From: Mrakia gelida
Taxonomy: Eukaryota > Basidiomycota > Tremellomycetes > Cystofilobasidiales > Mrakiaceae
Direction of reading: 5' to 3'
Assembly (NCBI GenBank): GCA_024345305.1
Contig: BRON01000002.1
Coordinates: 186,001 to 250,000 of the forward strand
Length of the DNA: 64,000 nt
The position numbers and the translations under genes are program-made. The notes under the pieces are model-generated. The model worked only from the letters and a program-made list of their open reading frames with translations, was not told the DNA's origin and did not search any database. The first letter of the stretch is position 1; each line of letters opens with the position of its first letter. Positions 11,074-20,609 of the stretch are shown here, piece after piece.

Positions 11074-11663
11074 ATGACCATCAAAGACGCCCCACCCCCT
11101 TCGTCCACCCTCCCCGTCTCAGCAGGAGGTCCTTCCAACCAGGCGACTCTCGCAGGAGAAGCTCCCCCACCTGCTTGTTCGTCCACCCCCAGCTCGCTCC
11201 ACCATCCCTTCTATTCGAGCTCACCTCACCTCCCTTCTTCTCTTCCTTTCTCGCTTCGGTTGACATTTAGACACCGTCTCTCCCATCTATCAAGGTCTCG
11301 GTTTCGGTTCCTCCCACACCAACCCTCCCTCAGCCTCCACACCCTTCTTCCCTCCTCCTCCAGCCGTAGCAGCGCAACGAGCTCGAGCTCGATTCTTCAA
11401 AGCCCTGGTCGTAGCCTTCTTGATCTGGGTGTTTGTCGGGTGAGCACGCACACTCACACCCACACACCCCCTCCTTCCCACCACACCCTCGCCTCGCTGA
11501 CGTGCTTCGTTCGTTTCGCAGGGCCATCTTCGGCGGAGGGATCGAGGACATGAACGAAGACCGAGATCGAGATCGACACGGACGCTACCCTCCTCCTCCT
11601 AGGATCACTTACTACCAGGAGGCGGTGCCCATCGTTAGTGAGGTGGTGGCGAGTGATATCTAG
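11074..11663 (+). CDS. Small single-pass membrane protein (137 aa), unknown function
   Basis: Three exons: 11074-11176, 11271-11439 and 11522-11663. They join in frame to 137 codons plus stop. The N-terminus is Pro/Ala-rich (MTIKDAPPPSSTLPVSAGGP). Exon 2 gives TVSPIYQGLGFGSSHTN, a Pro/Ala segment, basic QRARARFFK, and then one hydrophobic helix (ALVVAFLIWVFVGAIFGG) that crosses the second intron. A charged tail follows (EDMNEDRDRDRHGRYPPPPR). The positive-inside rule predicts a cytosolic N-terminus. The second intron contains a CA-rich microsatellite at about 11445-11472. Short Pro-rich tail-anchored proteins of this shape are common in basidiomycetes, but I cannot name the family. Confidence 0.55.
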
Positions 11664-12089
11664 AGGGTGAGTCTCGAGCCGGCGAGGAGGAGAGAAAGGA
11701 GCTGACCTTCCTCGCTCCTCCTCCCTTCGTTTCTTCGTCCAGCCCCGACGAGGGTCTCGCTACGTCACCAAACCAGCCGACCAAATTCTCGCTTGCCCTT
11801 CTCTTCTTTTGTATCTCGACACACGTACGATCTTAATGCCCTTCCCCATCTCTCTTCGCTTCCTTCGCCTTCGTTCGACGAGCGAGTTGAACTGAGGCGA
11901 AGGGGAAGGTCGCGTCGTCTGCCTTCCTCCTCTTCCTTCCTTTTTTATCTTGTTCTTTATCAACGAGCGGCGAGCTCACCCTCAAGCCCAACACCTCACT
12001 CTCTCTCGATCTCTCCTCCCATGGTCCAAGCAAGCTCATCCTCATCCCCATCCCTCCCAACCCAAACCCAACTCCTCCGGTGTCCTCCC
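11664..12089. other. Convergent 3' region
   Basis: The 3' flanks of the small membrane-protein gene (+) and CRD1 (-). A GTGAGT...TCCAG segment directly after the stop at 11663 could be a 3' UTR intron. No further gene is seen. Confidence 0.45.
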
Positions 12090-13660
12090 TCAAGGCTTCA
12101 ACACCTTCACAGCACTCTTCGAAAACACGTAACTCAACCCCGACATCGCCGTCGTAGCTCCTACGGTCCACCTGTGAGTGCACAAACGAAAAGCAGGACG
12201 GTCAGAATCGAGAGCGGACGGACAAGGAAGGAGTGCCAGCGACGCGTCCTCGGACGAAGCGAAGACAATGCCAGGCGGCAAGACGACTCACTGCAACCCA
12301 AGCAACAACGAACTAGTATCCACGCCAGTGATCAACGGAGCGATAGTCGTGCTTCCCATGAGCAGGAGCTGGAGGAAGGTGTTGAGCTATGCACCACCCG
12401 AAGCGAAAACCGAAAGAGGGGGAGACGAGGTGAGACGCGTTTCGAGAGGGCCAAAGAGCTTGGGTGAAAGGAGAGAAACGACGAACTTTGGAAATGGTGT
12501 TAGGATGGAACTCCACTGTCGGCGAAGCGAGATCCCAGTATCTTGACCAGGTTTTCTGTGCAAATCGAACGGGTAACGAACGCGTTCGGACTCTCAGCAC
12601 GCGAGTTCAAGGGACGAAACGAGACGAAAAAGGCAAGAAGGTTGGGACTCACCGGCGGTGAAAGCGTAGTATACCTCAAGTAGAACGCTCCTAGGGTCAA
12701 GGCAACGTCTCTTCCGAGGATGAGGATCGCGAGGGGTACTGCCGGAATGGTTGATCGAGAGGAAGGGAGGAGGGAGTGAGCCGAGGGGTGACGAGTGCAC
12801 GAGAACGAGAGGGAGGGAGGGGGGAAAAAGAGATGAGACGAACATGGTAAGAGACCTTCGTAGGCTAGGGAGCAGGCCAGGGTGGTCATGAGGATTTTGT
12901 CTGCCTGGGAAGCGGGGAGGATAAAGAAAGTGTGAGCGAAGGCAAGGGAGAGAGGAGAGGGAGAGGGAGAGGGAGAGCGAGGGTGAGAAGGGAGGAGGGA
13001 AAGTCGAGCTCACCAATGGATCTAGAACCGTTCCTGCCACGCTACCCATGTTGTACCTTCGAGCGATGAATCCGTCGACCTACCACCCCCCAAAGTAAAA
13101 CAAAGGAAGCGAGAGAGAGAGCTGGGATGAGCATCTCTCTGAGCTCGACGAGAAACCACCCGGACCGAGAGTGAAGCTCACCCAGTCTGTGACTCCTGCG
13201 TACGCTAAGATCGCTGTAGCAGTGACGAAATCTCCTTTGATGATGGAGTAAGCGAGAACTGGACATGCTGCTATGCGTGATATTGTGAGGAGGTTGGGGA
13301 TTGTGTAGATGTCTTCGTGTAAGGGTCGTTTCGAAGGAGGGAGGAGGGGAGATTCCTGCGAGCGAGGAAGGGAGCGAGAGGAGATCGATCAGCTTGAGCT
13401 TGATGTGAAGCGAAGAGGGAGGGTGATCTCACTGGAGGTGGGGAAGTCGAGAGAGCGGGTGATGGTGGTTGAGATGTTGAGGTTGGAGGAGGTGTTGCTG
13501 AGGAGAAGGGAGATCGTAACGAGGGAGGAGGGGGAGGGAGGAAGGAGGTCCGGAGGAAGTTGGGCGGACGACTCGACAGCCGTAGGGAGGAGGAGGATGG
13601 AAAGCTGATTTTTGATGATGACCTGTGGGCTACCCTTCCTATCGAGAGAAGCATGCTCAT
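12090..13660 (-). CDS. CRD1: Cardiolipin synthase (CDP-alcohol phosphatidyltransferase)
   Basis: Condenses CDP-diacylglycerol with phosphatidylglycerol to make cardiolipin in the mitochondrial inner membrane. The ATG at 13660 opens MSMLLSIGRVAHRSSSKISF, an Arg/Ser-rich presequence without acidic residues that fits mitochondrial import. The mature part begins HEDIYTIPNLLTISRIAACP. The diagnostic CDP-alcohol phosphatidyltransferase motif is intact across an intron: DWVDGFIARRYN then GTVLDPLADK (pattern D-G-x2-A-R-x8-G-x3-D-x3-D). Hydrophobic segments follow (VPLAILILGRDVALTLGAFY), then TISKVNTFLQLLLMGSTTIA, and the C-terminus YVFSKSAVKVLKP. Six or more exons; the stop is at 12090. It shares a promoter of about 135 bp with the divergent hydrolase gene. 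The family assignment is secure from the motif plus the presequence. Confidence 0.92.
12940..12985. repeat. GAGAGG-type simple repeat in a CRD1 intron
   Basis: Imperfect tandem GAGAGG/GAGGGA units on the plus strand, which read as a pyrimidine tract on the coding (minus) strand of CRD1, just before an exon. Probably part of splice-acceptor architecture. Confidence 0.5.
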
Positions 13661-13795
13661 CCCTCCAGAAGCTTGAAAGAAGAGAAGAAAGGGGAGATCG
13701 AGTTGAAGGTCAACTCTCCGTCGAAAACGACCTCGCGAGCTTGCTCCGTTTCGTCCCTTCCTTCGTCGGCTTCCTTCCTCAGACGGTCACCCACG

Positions 13796-15981
13796 ATGCC
13801 AATCACCAAATCTCAAACGCTACCACCACCCTTACCCTCTCCACCTCTCGCTTCCGCACCCAAACCTTTAGGAATCGATACTCTCTCTCCTCTACGTGGA
13901 TCTACGATCAACACCTCGACGGTTCCTCCTTCCCCTTCTTCGCCGAACAAACACATCCCTCCTCGCCCTTCTCCTCTCGCTAGAGCGTCAACCCTCCTCC
14001 AATCTCACCTCCCACCGAATCTACAGAACTTGCACTTTGAACTTCCACCCGCTCTCGCCAACTTTGAGGTCCCTCAGCTCACCCTACCCACGCTTCAGGG
14101 CTTCCTCGCTAGGTTCGTTTCGGGCGAACGAGCTCAGGCGCGAACGTTGCTTCCTTCCTTGACTGACCCTGAGCTTCCCTTTCGCAGGTTCGCTTCTCAC
14201 GCGGAGGATGATGTAGAACCCATCGTGCCTGAGATCGTTGGAGAAGGATACGAGCCTCTGGGACACTGGAAGTTCGTGTTTGGATTCAACTGCTACGTCG
14301 TGAGTCCGTCTTGTGTCGTCTTCCTTCTCCGTCCCTCCGAACCCAAGCTAACCTTTCTCTTCCTTCTTGTAGGTCGGGCCTGATCCATCTATCAACTGTA
14401 ATTCCTTTCCTCTTCTCTCTCTAACCTCCTCCCTGCCTCGCGAACTGACCCGATCCCGACCCTCTCGTCGAAACGTTCAGGTCTCGTCGGAGTCTTCGAT
14501 ATCTTCGGTTTCTCGCTTCCCACTCTTCAAGGAGCAGGTTCGTTCATCTCCCTCCCCCTCTCTACACTCTCAAACTTCCTTGACCCCGAGCCCTCCTTTC
14601 TTCGCCTCAGACGTCCTCCACAAACTCACAGGAGCGACCGTCTACATCCCTGATTTCTTCCGCGGTCAACCTTTCCCCTCGACTTCCTTCCCTCCCACGA
14701 CCACAGGGCAGTCGGCTCAGCTCAACGAGTTCTTTTTGACCAAGTCAGTGTGCTCTCCCACTCACTCATCTTTGAGGCGGCAAGAGGCTGACTCGCGTTC
14801 GTCGTTTCTCGCTTTCGTCCGGATGAAGAGCCAACATCGACGACCGACGAGACGAGCTCGTAGAGTTCGGACACGAGCTGCTTCATCGGTTCAAAGGGGA
14901 ACCGTGGGCTGATTCGACGAAGGTTGCTGCTTATGGACTTAGTTGGGGTACGTCCGAGTCGTTTTCCTCTCTGCTCATCGCCGCTTCTCCCGCCAAACTC
15001 AAGACGCGTCGTTTCTGACTTCCCCTTCTTCCCTTCCTTCCCTCCTCCACTTCTTCCTTCCTCCTCGTGCTACTTCTGGTTGCTGTGATCAGGCGGCAAG
15101 ATCACCTTCCTCGCCGGCTCTCAAACCACCCCCTTCTACGCCGTCGCGTCCATCACCCCAGCGATGCTCGCTCTTCCCGACGCCGAGGCGCTCAAGGTCC
15201 CGGTGGGGGTGTTCCCCAGTAAGGACGAGCCTACTGATACGGTAAGTAACATCAACTCCCTTCTTCTGTAGAGCGCCGAGAGCGAGAAGAACCAAGGCGT
15301 CTCGTTTCGCTCGTTCGCGCTCGCCCGAACCTAAACTCACGCGTCTCGACCTTCCCACCTCAGGCCCTCCAAATGGTAGACGCCTTCCGCCGCAAGACCT
15401 TCTCGTCCAAATGCGTTTGCAAGCCTTTTCCGACGATGTTCGTATCGCGTCTCTCTCCACCTTTCTTCCAAAATCCTCGCTCACTCTGCTTGTCTCTCCT
15501 CTTCCTCCTACCCTTTCTCTTGCCCCCCCCCCCCCCCCCCTCCTCCCGCCCTACCCAACCCTCCCACCCACCCTGCTCCTGCTCCTCCCTCACCCACTCA
15601 CCCACCTCCACCCCCAGGCCCCACGGATTCGCCTCCGCCCGCTCCAACCTCCTCGACCCTCTCGTCCGAACCGCCTTCTCGGAACTCTACGTCGCAACCG
15701 CGTCCTTCCTTCGTTCCGCTGGCAAGGTCGAAGGATCGGCTTCGAGTCCTGTCTCGCCGACGAGAGGGGGGACGATGCTTGGACCGGAGGATGAGGCGGT
15801 GGGGGTGGGGTTGCCGAAGAAGGAGGAGGGGGAGAAGGTCGTGGTTGGGGGGGTTGGGAAGGGGGGTGTTGTTAAGAAGGAGAAAGAGAAGGAGAGGAAG
15901 AGTGGGTTCTTGACTTGGGGGAAGGGTAAGGAGAAGGAGTGGGTGAAGGTGAAGGGTGCTGCTGCTGTGGGTGCTGTTTGA
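13796..15981 (+). CDS. Dienelactone-hydrolase-family protein with a Ser nucleophile and Lys-rich tail
   Basis: Alpha/beta hydrolase of the DLH family (AIM2-like). The ATG at 13796 (MPITKSQTLPPPLPS) is chosen over an in-frame upstream ATG because a disordered Pro/Ser leader follows it. Exons then give ANFEVPQLTLPTLQGFLARF, YEPLGHWKFVFGFNCYVVGP, CLVGVFDIFGFSLPTLQGAD and VYIPDFFRGQPFP, the last a DLH hallmark. The nucleophile elbow reads VAAYGLSWGGK, with Ser where canonical DLH enzymes have Cys, and its codons are interrupted by an intron. The catalytic His is in TMPHGFASARSN, again assembled across an intron whose acceptor follows an 18-C run. After the fold comes a Lys/Glu-rich tail (KKEKEKERKSGFLTWGKGKE) not typical of the family. 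The substrate is unknown. Confidence 0.8.
15523..15540 (+). repeat. Homopolymer of 18 C in an intron acceptor tract
   Basis: An uninterrupted run of 18 C inside the last intron of the DLH-like gene, part of its pyrimidine tract. It is prone to slippage in replication and sequencing, so the true length may differ. Confidence 0.85.
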
Positions 15982-16765
15982 TAGCTCTCTGGTGTTGCTC
16001 GGTGGGAGGGGAGATGGGTGCGGGACGAGAACGAGGGACGCGTCGAGCTTTTTTGCTTTGTTTACGATTTTTACGACTTTCGCCCCTCTCTCGCTCTCTT
16101 GGATTTGCTTGCCTTTCTTCTTGGACGAACACTCTCCTACTCGACGGCAGAAAGGGGAGAGAAGAAGAAACCGAGATGTAGATATCTGCACAATCGATCG
16201 AGAGAGAAGAGAAAGCGAGAGAGACACGAGAGCGAGAGAGCAAGAGAGAAAACGAGAGCTTGTAAACGAAAAAGCGATCAAAACTGCAAGAGAAGAAGGA
16301 AGAAAAAGGTAGTTTGGTACAAATGAGAGAACGAGACGAGACGAGCACCCGAGGGGAACGAGACGAGCCGAGAGAAGAGCTGAATAACGAAGTGGATGTG
16401 TGGGGGTGTATGAAAAAGAAAGGGGTGGGTGGGATTGTTGTACGTAAGAAGATTACATGGAGAGAGGGAGGGAGAGGGAGAGATCTAGGGTAGGAAGGGA
16501 GTAAGAGAGAGAGTGCGTGTGAGAGAGGAAGGGAGAGGGAGGGCGTTGCGCGATTCGAGAACAAACAGAAGACGAGCACTGATGAGAGTTGATTGGATGG
16601 ATGGTGGATGCAAAGGAGAAGAGAATGATCTATGCGAGACGAGGAAAGAGGAGGAGGGAGAAATCGAGAAGACGTGAGACGCTCCCAGACGAAAGAGAGG
16701 TTTCGCGTCGACGATTGTTCCCTCCCCTCTCGTACCTCCTCCCCACCTCAACTCCTTCCACCTCC
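15982..16765. other. Convergent 3' intergenic region with purine-rich tract
   Basis: The 3' flanks of the DLH-like gene (+) and the REG1-like gene (-). It contains a GACGCGTC copy at 16037-16044 and a long GA-rich run at about 16140-16320 (GAGAGAGAAGAGAAAGCGAG-type). No supported open frame. Confidence 0.5.
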
Positions 16766-19710
16766 CTAAGCCTTCTTCGCTCCCTCTCCAGCCATTCCCC
16801 ACAAAGCTCCCAGCAGATCCCTAGCCGTAGCGACGACCCCTCCAGCTCCCTTCTGCTCTTTCGACGCTCCGTCGTCCGACGCGGTCGAGTTGGTGGCGAA
16901 CGGCGAAGCGGAGGCGCTGTTGTTAGAGGTGGTGCGCTGGAGGGAGGAGGTAGCGGAGGAAGGGGAAGCGACGGAAGTAGCAGCTCCAGGAGTGACGGTG
17001 CTGGCTCCGGGGTGGGTGTGGGAAACGGCGGAGGGAGCAGCGGCAGTGGAGCTGATGGGAGGGGAGGGTTTCGACTGAGCGTGAGGGAGGGAGGCGGCTG
17101 AAGAGTCGATGGAGAGGGTTCGCATGGAGATCTGTAAAAGGAAAAGACGGGAAGAGAGCGAGAGAACGGTCAGCGACGAAGAACAGCTCGAGGACGAGAG
17201 AGAAAGAGTAGGAGGAGGAACGAACCAAAGGCGAAGAGTTAGGAGTAGGGTTCGTGCTCTCAGCATACTTGTACGCCTCGTCCTTTCCCTCCCCATCCTT
17301 CTTCTCGTCTCCCTCTCCCCAGAATCCCTCTCCAGGCTTCGGGCTTCCCAGCCCACCCGTTCCTCCTCCGTCGTCCGATCCAGGAGCAGCGGGCTGCAGC
17401 GGCTGTCCAGTCGAGACGTTGACCGTCTTGATGCTTGGAGGTCGAGCTCCTCGTCCTGCTGGAGGACTCGTCACGATCGACGCGACCGGCTGGGAAGAAG
17501 AGACGATGGGAGACGAAGAGACCGAAGGGGAGATGGAAGCTCCTCCTGAGTTGGATCGAGAGGGGACTCGATCCGAGAGCGACGTCCCTGACGAGCTCCT
17601 GACGGCTGACCGACCTCGAGTGGTGTTCTCCTCACTCTGAGCGTGAGCGCTGACGGGGAGTTGGGCGATGGGAGTGTGGCCGGTGGAGCCAGTGACGGGA
17701 GGAAGGAAGGCCTGAGGGGCTGCTCCCGAGGGAGCTGCGTTGATGGAGGTGTTGGACGAGGTGTGAGCCGCGGAGGTGTTAGCCGGAGGAACGAAGTAGG
17801 AGGTTTGGGTTTCGGGAGAGGTGGAAGGAGTGGCAGGGTTGGATCGGTTCTTGAGGATGGAACGAGAGGGTGTGACGTTGGTTCGTAGAGGGAAGTCGGA
17901 GGTGGTTGGGGAAGGGGAAGGAGTGGTGTTTCCTGACGAGCTGTTTCCCGAAGGAGGAGTAGTCGTGTTCCCGCTCGGCGAGCTCTGAGGAGGAGCGATG
18001 GAGGCTCCCTTCCTAGGTGCTGATACCGACGAAGCTGGCGCGGTTTGGTTGACCGAAGTAGAGGACGAGCTCGGGCTGTTGGACGAGGTTTCGTAGTGAC
18101 CAACGCTTCCAACTCCCGAAGGAGCGATGCTGGCTCCTCTCGACCCAAGAGGGTTTCCTCCTGCTGCTGACCTCCCTCCTCCTCCTCCAGCACTGTTCCC
18201 AGCAGCTCCTCCTCCTCGACCAGGTCCTCCGAAGTAGTCGTACTCGTCGTCGTCGTCGTCCCACGAAGCTGCCTCAATCGGACTGGGGAAGTCGAAACCT
18301 CCTGCTGGAGCTGGGCTCGAAGCTGCCTCCGACGAGGTCCGCGACGACTGTTCCTGAGCGTTGTATCTCGACGATCCTGAGGTAGCGTTTCCGTTTCCTC
18401 CTGGAGGGACGAAGATGGTTGAGGTTTCGAGCTCGTCGCCGGTCGTCTTCAGCCGCGCGGGAGCGATGTGAGCGATGGTGAAGTGCTCCTTCTCGCTTGA
18501 GGTGGACGACTGCCGACTGATGGTAGGTCGGATGGAGGTGACTGAGGAAGTGACCGAGGAGGTGGATCTCATCTCGAGTACATCGTCATCGTCGTCCTCC
18601 TCGTCCTCGTCGTCGTCGAAGTCTCGATCCGGAGAGATGGAGGTCGGCTCGTCCAACGAGATGCACTGTTCGACGAAGGTGTTGAAGGAGATGTGCTTCT
18701 TCCCTCCTGGGGCCTCTGAATCGGGCGAGCCCAGCGCGGGAGGGTAGGCTGGTCCTCTCGAGGGCGAGTTCTTCCTCGAGACCGAGTTTCGACGGAAGAT
18801 GTTGGTGTCGGACTTGGTTTGGAGGAGCGAGTACCGTTGCTGAGCGTCGTCTCCATCAAAGTCGTCCGAGTCCTCGTCTCCAAAGTCGAGGGATTCCAGT
18901 ACGGGCGAGGAGGGCATGGGGGTGGTGAGGATCTCGGAGAGCGTTCGATGCTTGAGGATGGGCTTCTTTCCTCCAGCTTGAAGGAGACCCAACCGCTCCT
19001 CCGCTGTAGCGACCTTGGGAGGAGGAACGGCTTCGACAGCGGTGTGGAGAGGACCGTAGAGCCAAGTGACGTCGGAATCCTTGAGCCTGAAGGAGGAAAG
19101 AAAGAGGAGAGAGAAGGAGAGGGGAAGGAGTGAGGTCAGCTGGAGGAGAAAGGGAGCGAGAGGAGGAGGAGGAGGAGCGAGGTTGAGAGAAGGACCATCG
19201 GGGTTGAGATGCGACTTTTCGAACGGAAAGAGTAGGGAAAGATCCGCTTTCTTCACGTTTCTCTATAGAGCGAGGTCCCTGTAGCTCTCTCGATGAAGAC
19301 GGATCTCCATCTGAGCCGTTCGATGGCTGTTCAAAGACCGAGAAAGGGCCCTCGGTTCCCAAGCCTCCTCCCTCCTCCCTCCTTCTCCCCCTTCCTCCTC
19401 CTCTCTCGCCTGGTTTCTCTACAAAGACAGGTACTTACCAGTTGAGCGTCTCTGGGCTGATAGTCTTCAGCTTGTTCCTCTGCTTCCACCAAGTTCTCCA
19501 ACTAGCGTTCTCCAGTCGAACCCCGTTGGCGACCTCGTTCTTCCTCCTAGTGATAGACCTCCATGACGCCCAAACGTCCTCCTCCTCCCACGTATGACTC
19601 AAGTAATCAACGCAGATGGAAGGTAATCGAGTTTGAAGATCTCCATCGTCAGGCTGATGAGGAGTCGCTCCAGGAGACGTCATGGGAGGAGCAGGGAGGT
19701 ATTGGGCCAT
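16766..19710 (-). CDS. REG1: REG1-like protein phosphatase 1 regulatory subunit (DUF1752)
   Basis: Targets PP1 (Glc7) to Snf1/AMPK to enforce glucose repression in yeasts. Three exons, 19710-19439, 19086-17226 and 17131-16766, join in frame to 832 residues. The N-terminus contains the DUF1752 signature (SICVDYLSHTWEEEDVWASW, about residues 30-49) followed by ANGVRLENASWRTWWKQRN. The middle has the PP1-docking motif KKHISF in KKHISFNTFVEQCISLDE, an acidic Asp/Glu run, Ser-rich segments and a YDYFGG element, all in the order seen in Reg1. The rest is disordered Ser/Thr/Pro sequence. The last exon ends ARDLLGALWGMAGEGAKKA. Both anchor motifs are read directly, and the regulatory role is inferred from the family. 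Confidence 0.85.
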
Positions 19711-20609
19711 CGTCCAAGGGAACGAGAAGAGGAGGGGAGGGAGGGGAAGGAGGGGGAGAGGAGGAGGAGCGAGAAGGAGGAGGGGTTCGTTGGAGCGAGT
19801 CTCAAAGGCCGAGAGACTAAAAGCGAGGGGAGTGGGATCGAAAGGAGAAGGAGAAGGTAGTGAGGAGGAGAAGGGGTAAGAGGGGTGGGAGGGGTGTGGG
19901 AGAGGGAGGAGGAGGGAGGGAGGGAGGATGAAGGTCAGAGGGGAATCGGTACTGGAGGTTGCAAAAGGGCGTCACGGCCGTGGAAAAATCGACAACGGCC
20001 ATTTTGCTTCCCATCGACTGAAAAAAAGGTGGCAAGGGAACTCAAGAGAATCGAATCTTGGTATTTCGATATATTGCTCGATCTATCGGCCTGCTCCAGC
20101 GAGCGAGGAAGCGAGCGAGCAGGACGAAGGGAGAACTCTCCGAGAAGAGCCGTTTCGTGAAGAGATGTTTGGTTGGAGAAACTGCCGCAAGGACTGGGCA
20201 ATTTTTCGAAACCTGAGACAGGCCCTTGAAGAAGGAGAACACAGATCGACGCGCATCGACGTCGAACAAAAGAAACGTGATGCTTTGGGAGTCTCAGCCG
20301 AGAGAGGAGAGAGCAAGACGGAGCGGATGAGCTCGACCTTGTCAGCCCTCGCGCGCCTCGGTGAGAGTTCGTTTCTTGCAAAGTTTCTCCAGCTGTCTTC
20401 GAGTCTCACGGTCTCGTTTTATCGCACACCCGTTCTACGAGACATCCTCTGCTTCATTTGGAGGCGAAGATGAAGCAGCGTCGTGCAGGAGCAGAGGAGG
20501 AAACAGGAGTTCGTCGGGGCGCTTGAACGCGTCGTCGAAGCTCCTCTGTTTTAGATTCGCCCCTTCATCTTCTCGACGCGTCGAACACCTACCAGAAGAC
20601 TGCCGAAGG
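19711..20609. other. Intergenic region (REG1 promoter and JIP5 3' flank)
   Basis: About 900 bp. GGAGGA-rich at 19720-19930. A GACGCGTC copy lies at 20575-20582, just beyond the JIP5 stop. Open frames here have no coherent splice chain, and no RNA gene is seen. Confidence 0.5.

Noticed and set aside
11440..11475. CACACA/CTCACA run considered as a regulatory repeat
   Set aside because: A short microsatellite inside an intron of the small membrane protein gene, with nothing to suggest function.
11793..12467. Plus-strand open frame of 224 codons
   Set aside because: Covers the CRD1 3' end antisense and the intergenic region. Low-complexity Ser/Arg, no splice support.
16140..16330. GA-rich tract considered as a telomere-like or satellite repeat
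   Set aside because: No regular period. Such purine runs occur in many intergenic regions and introns of this window.
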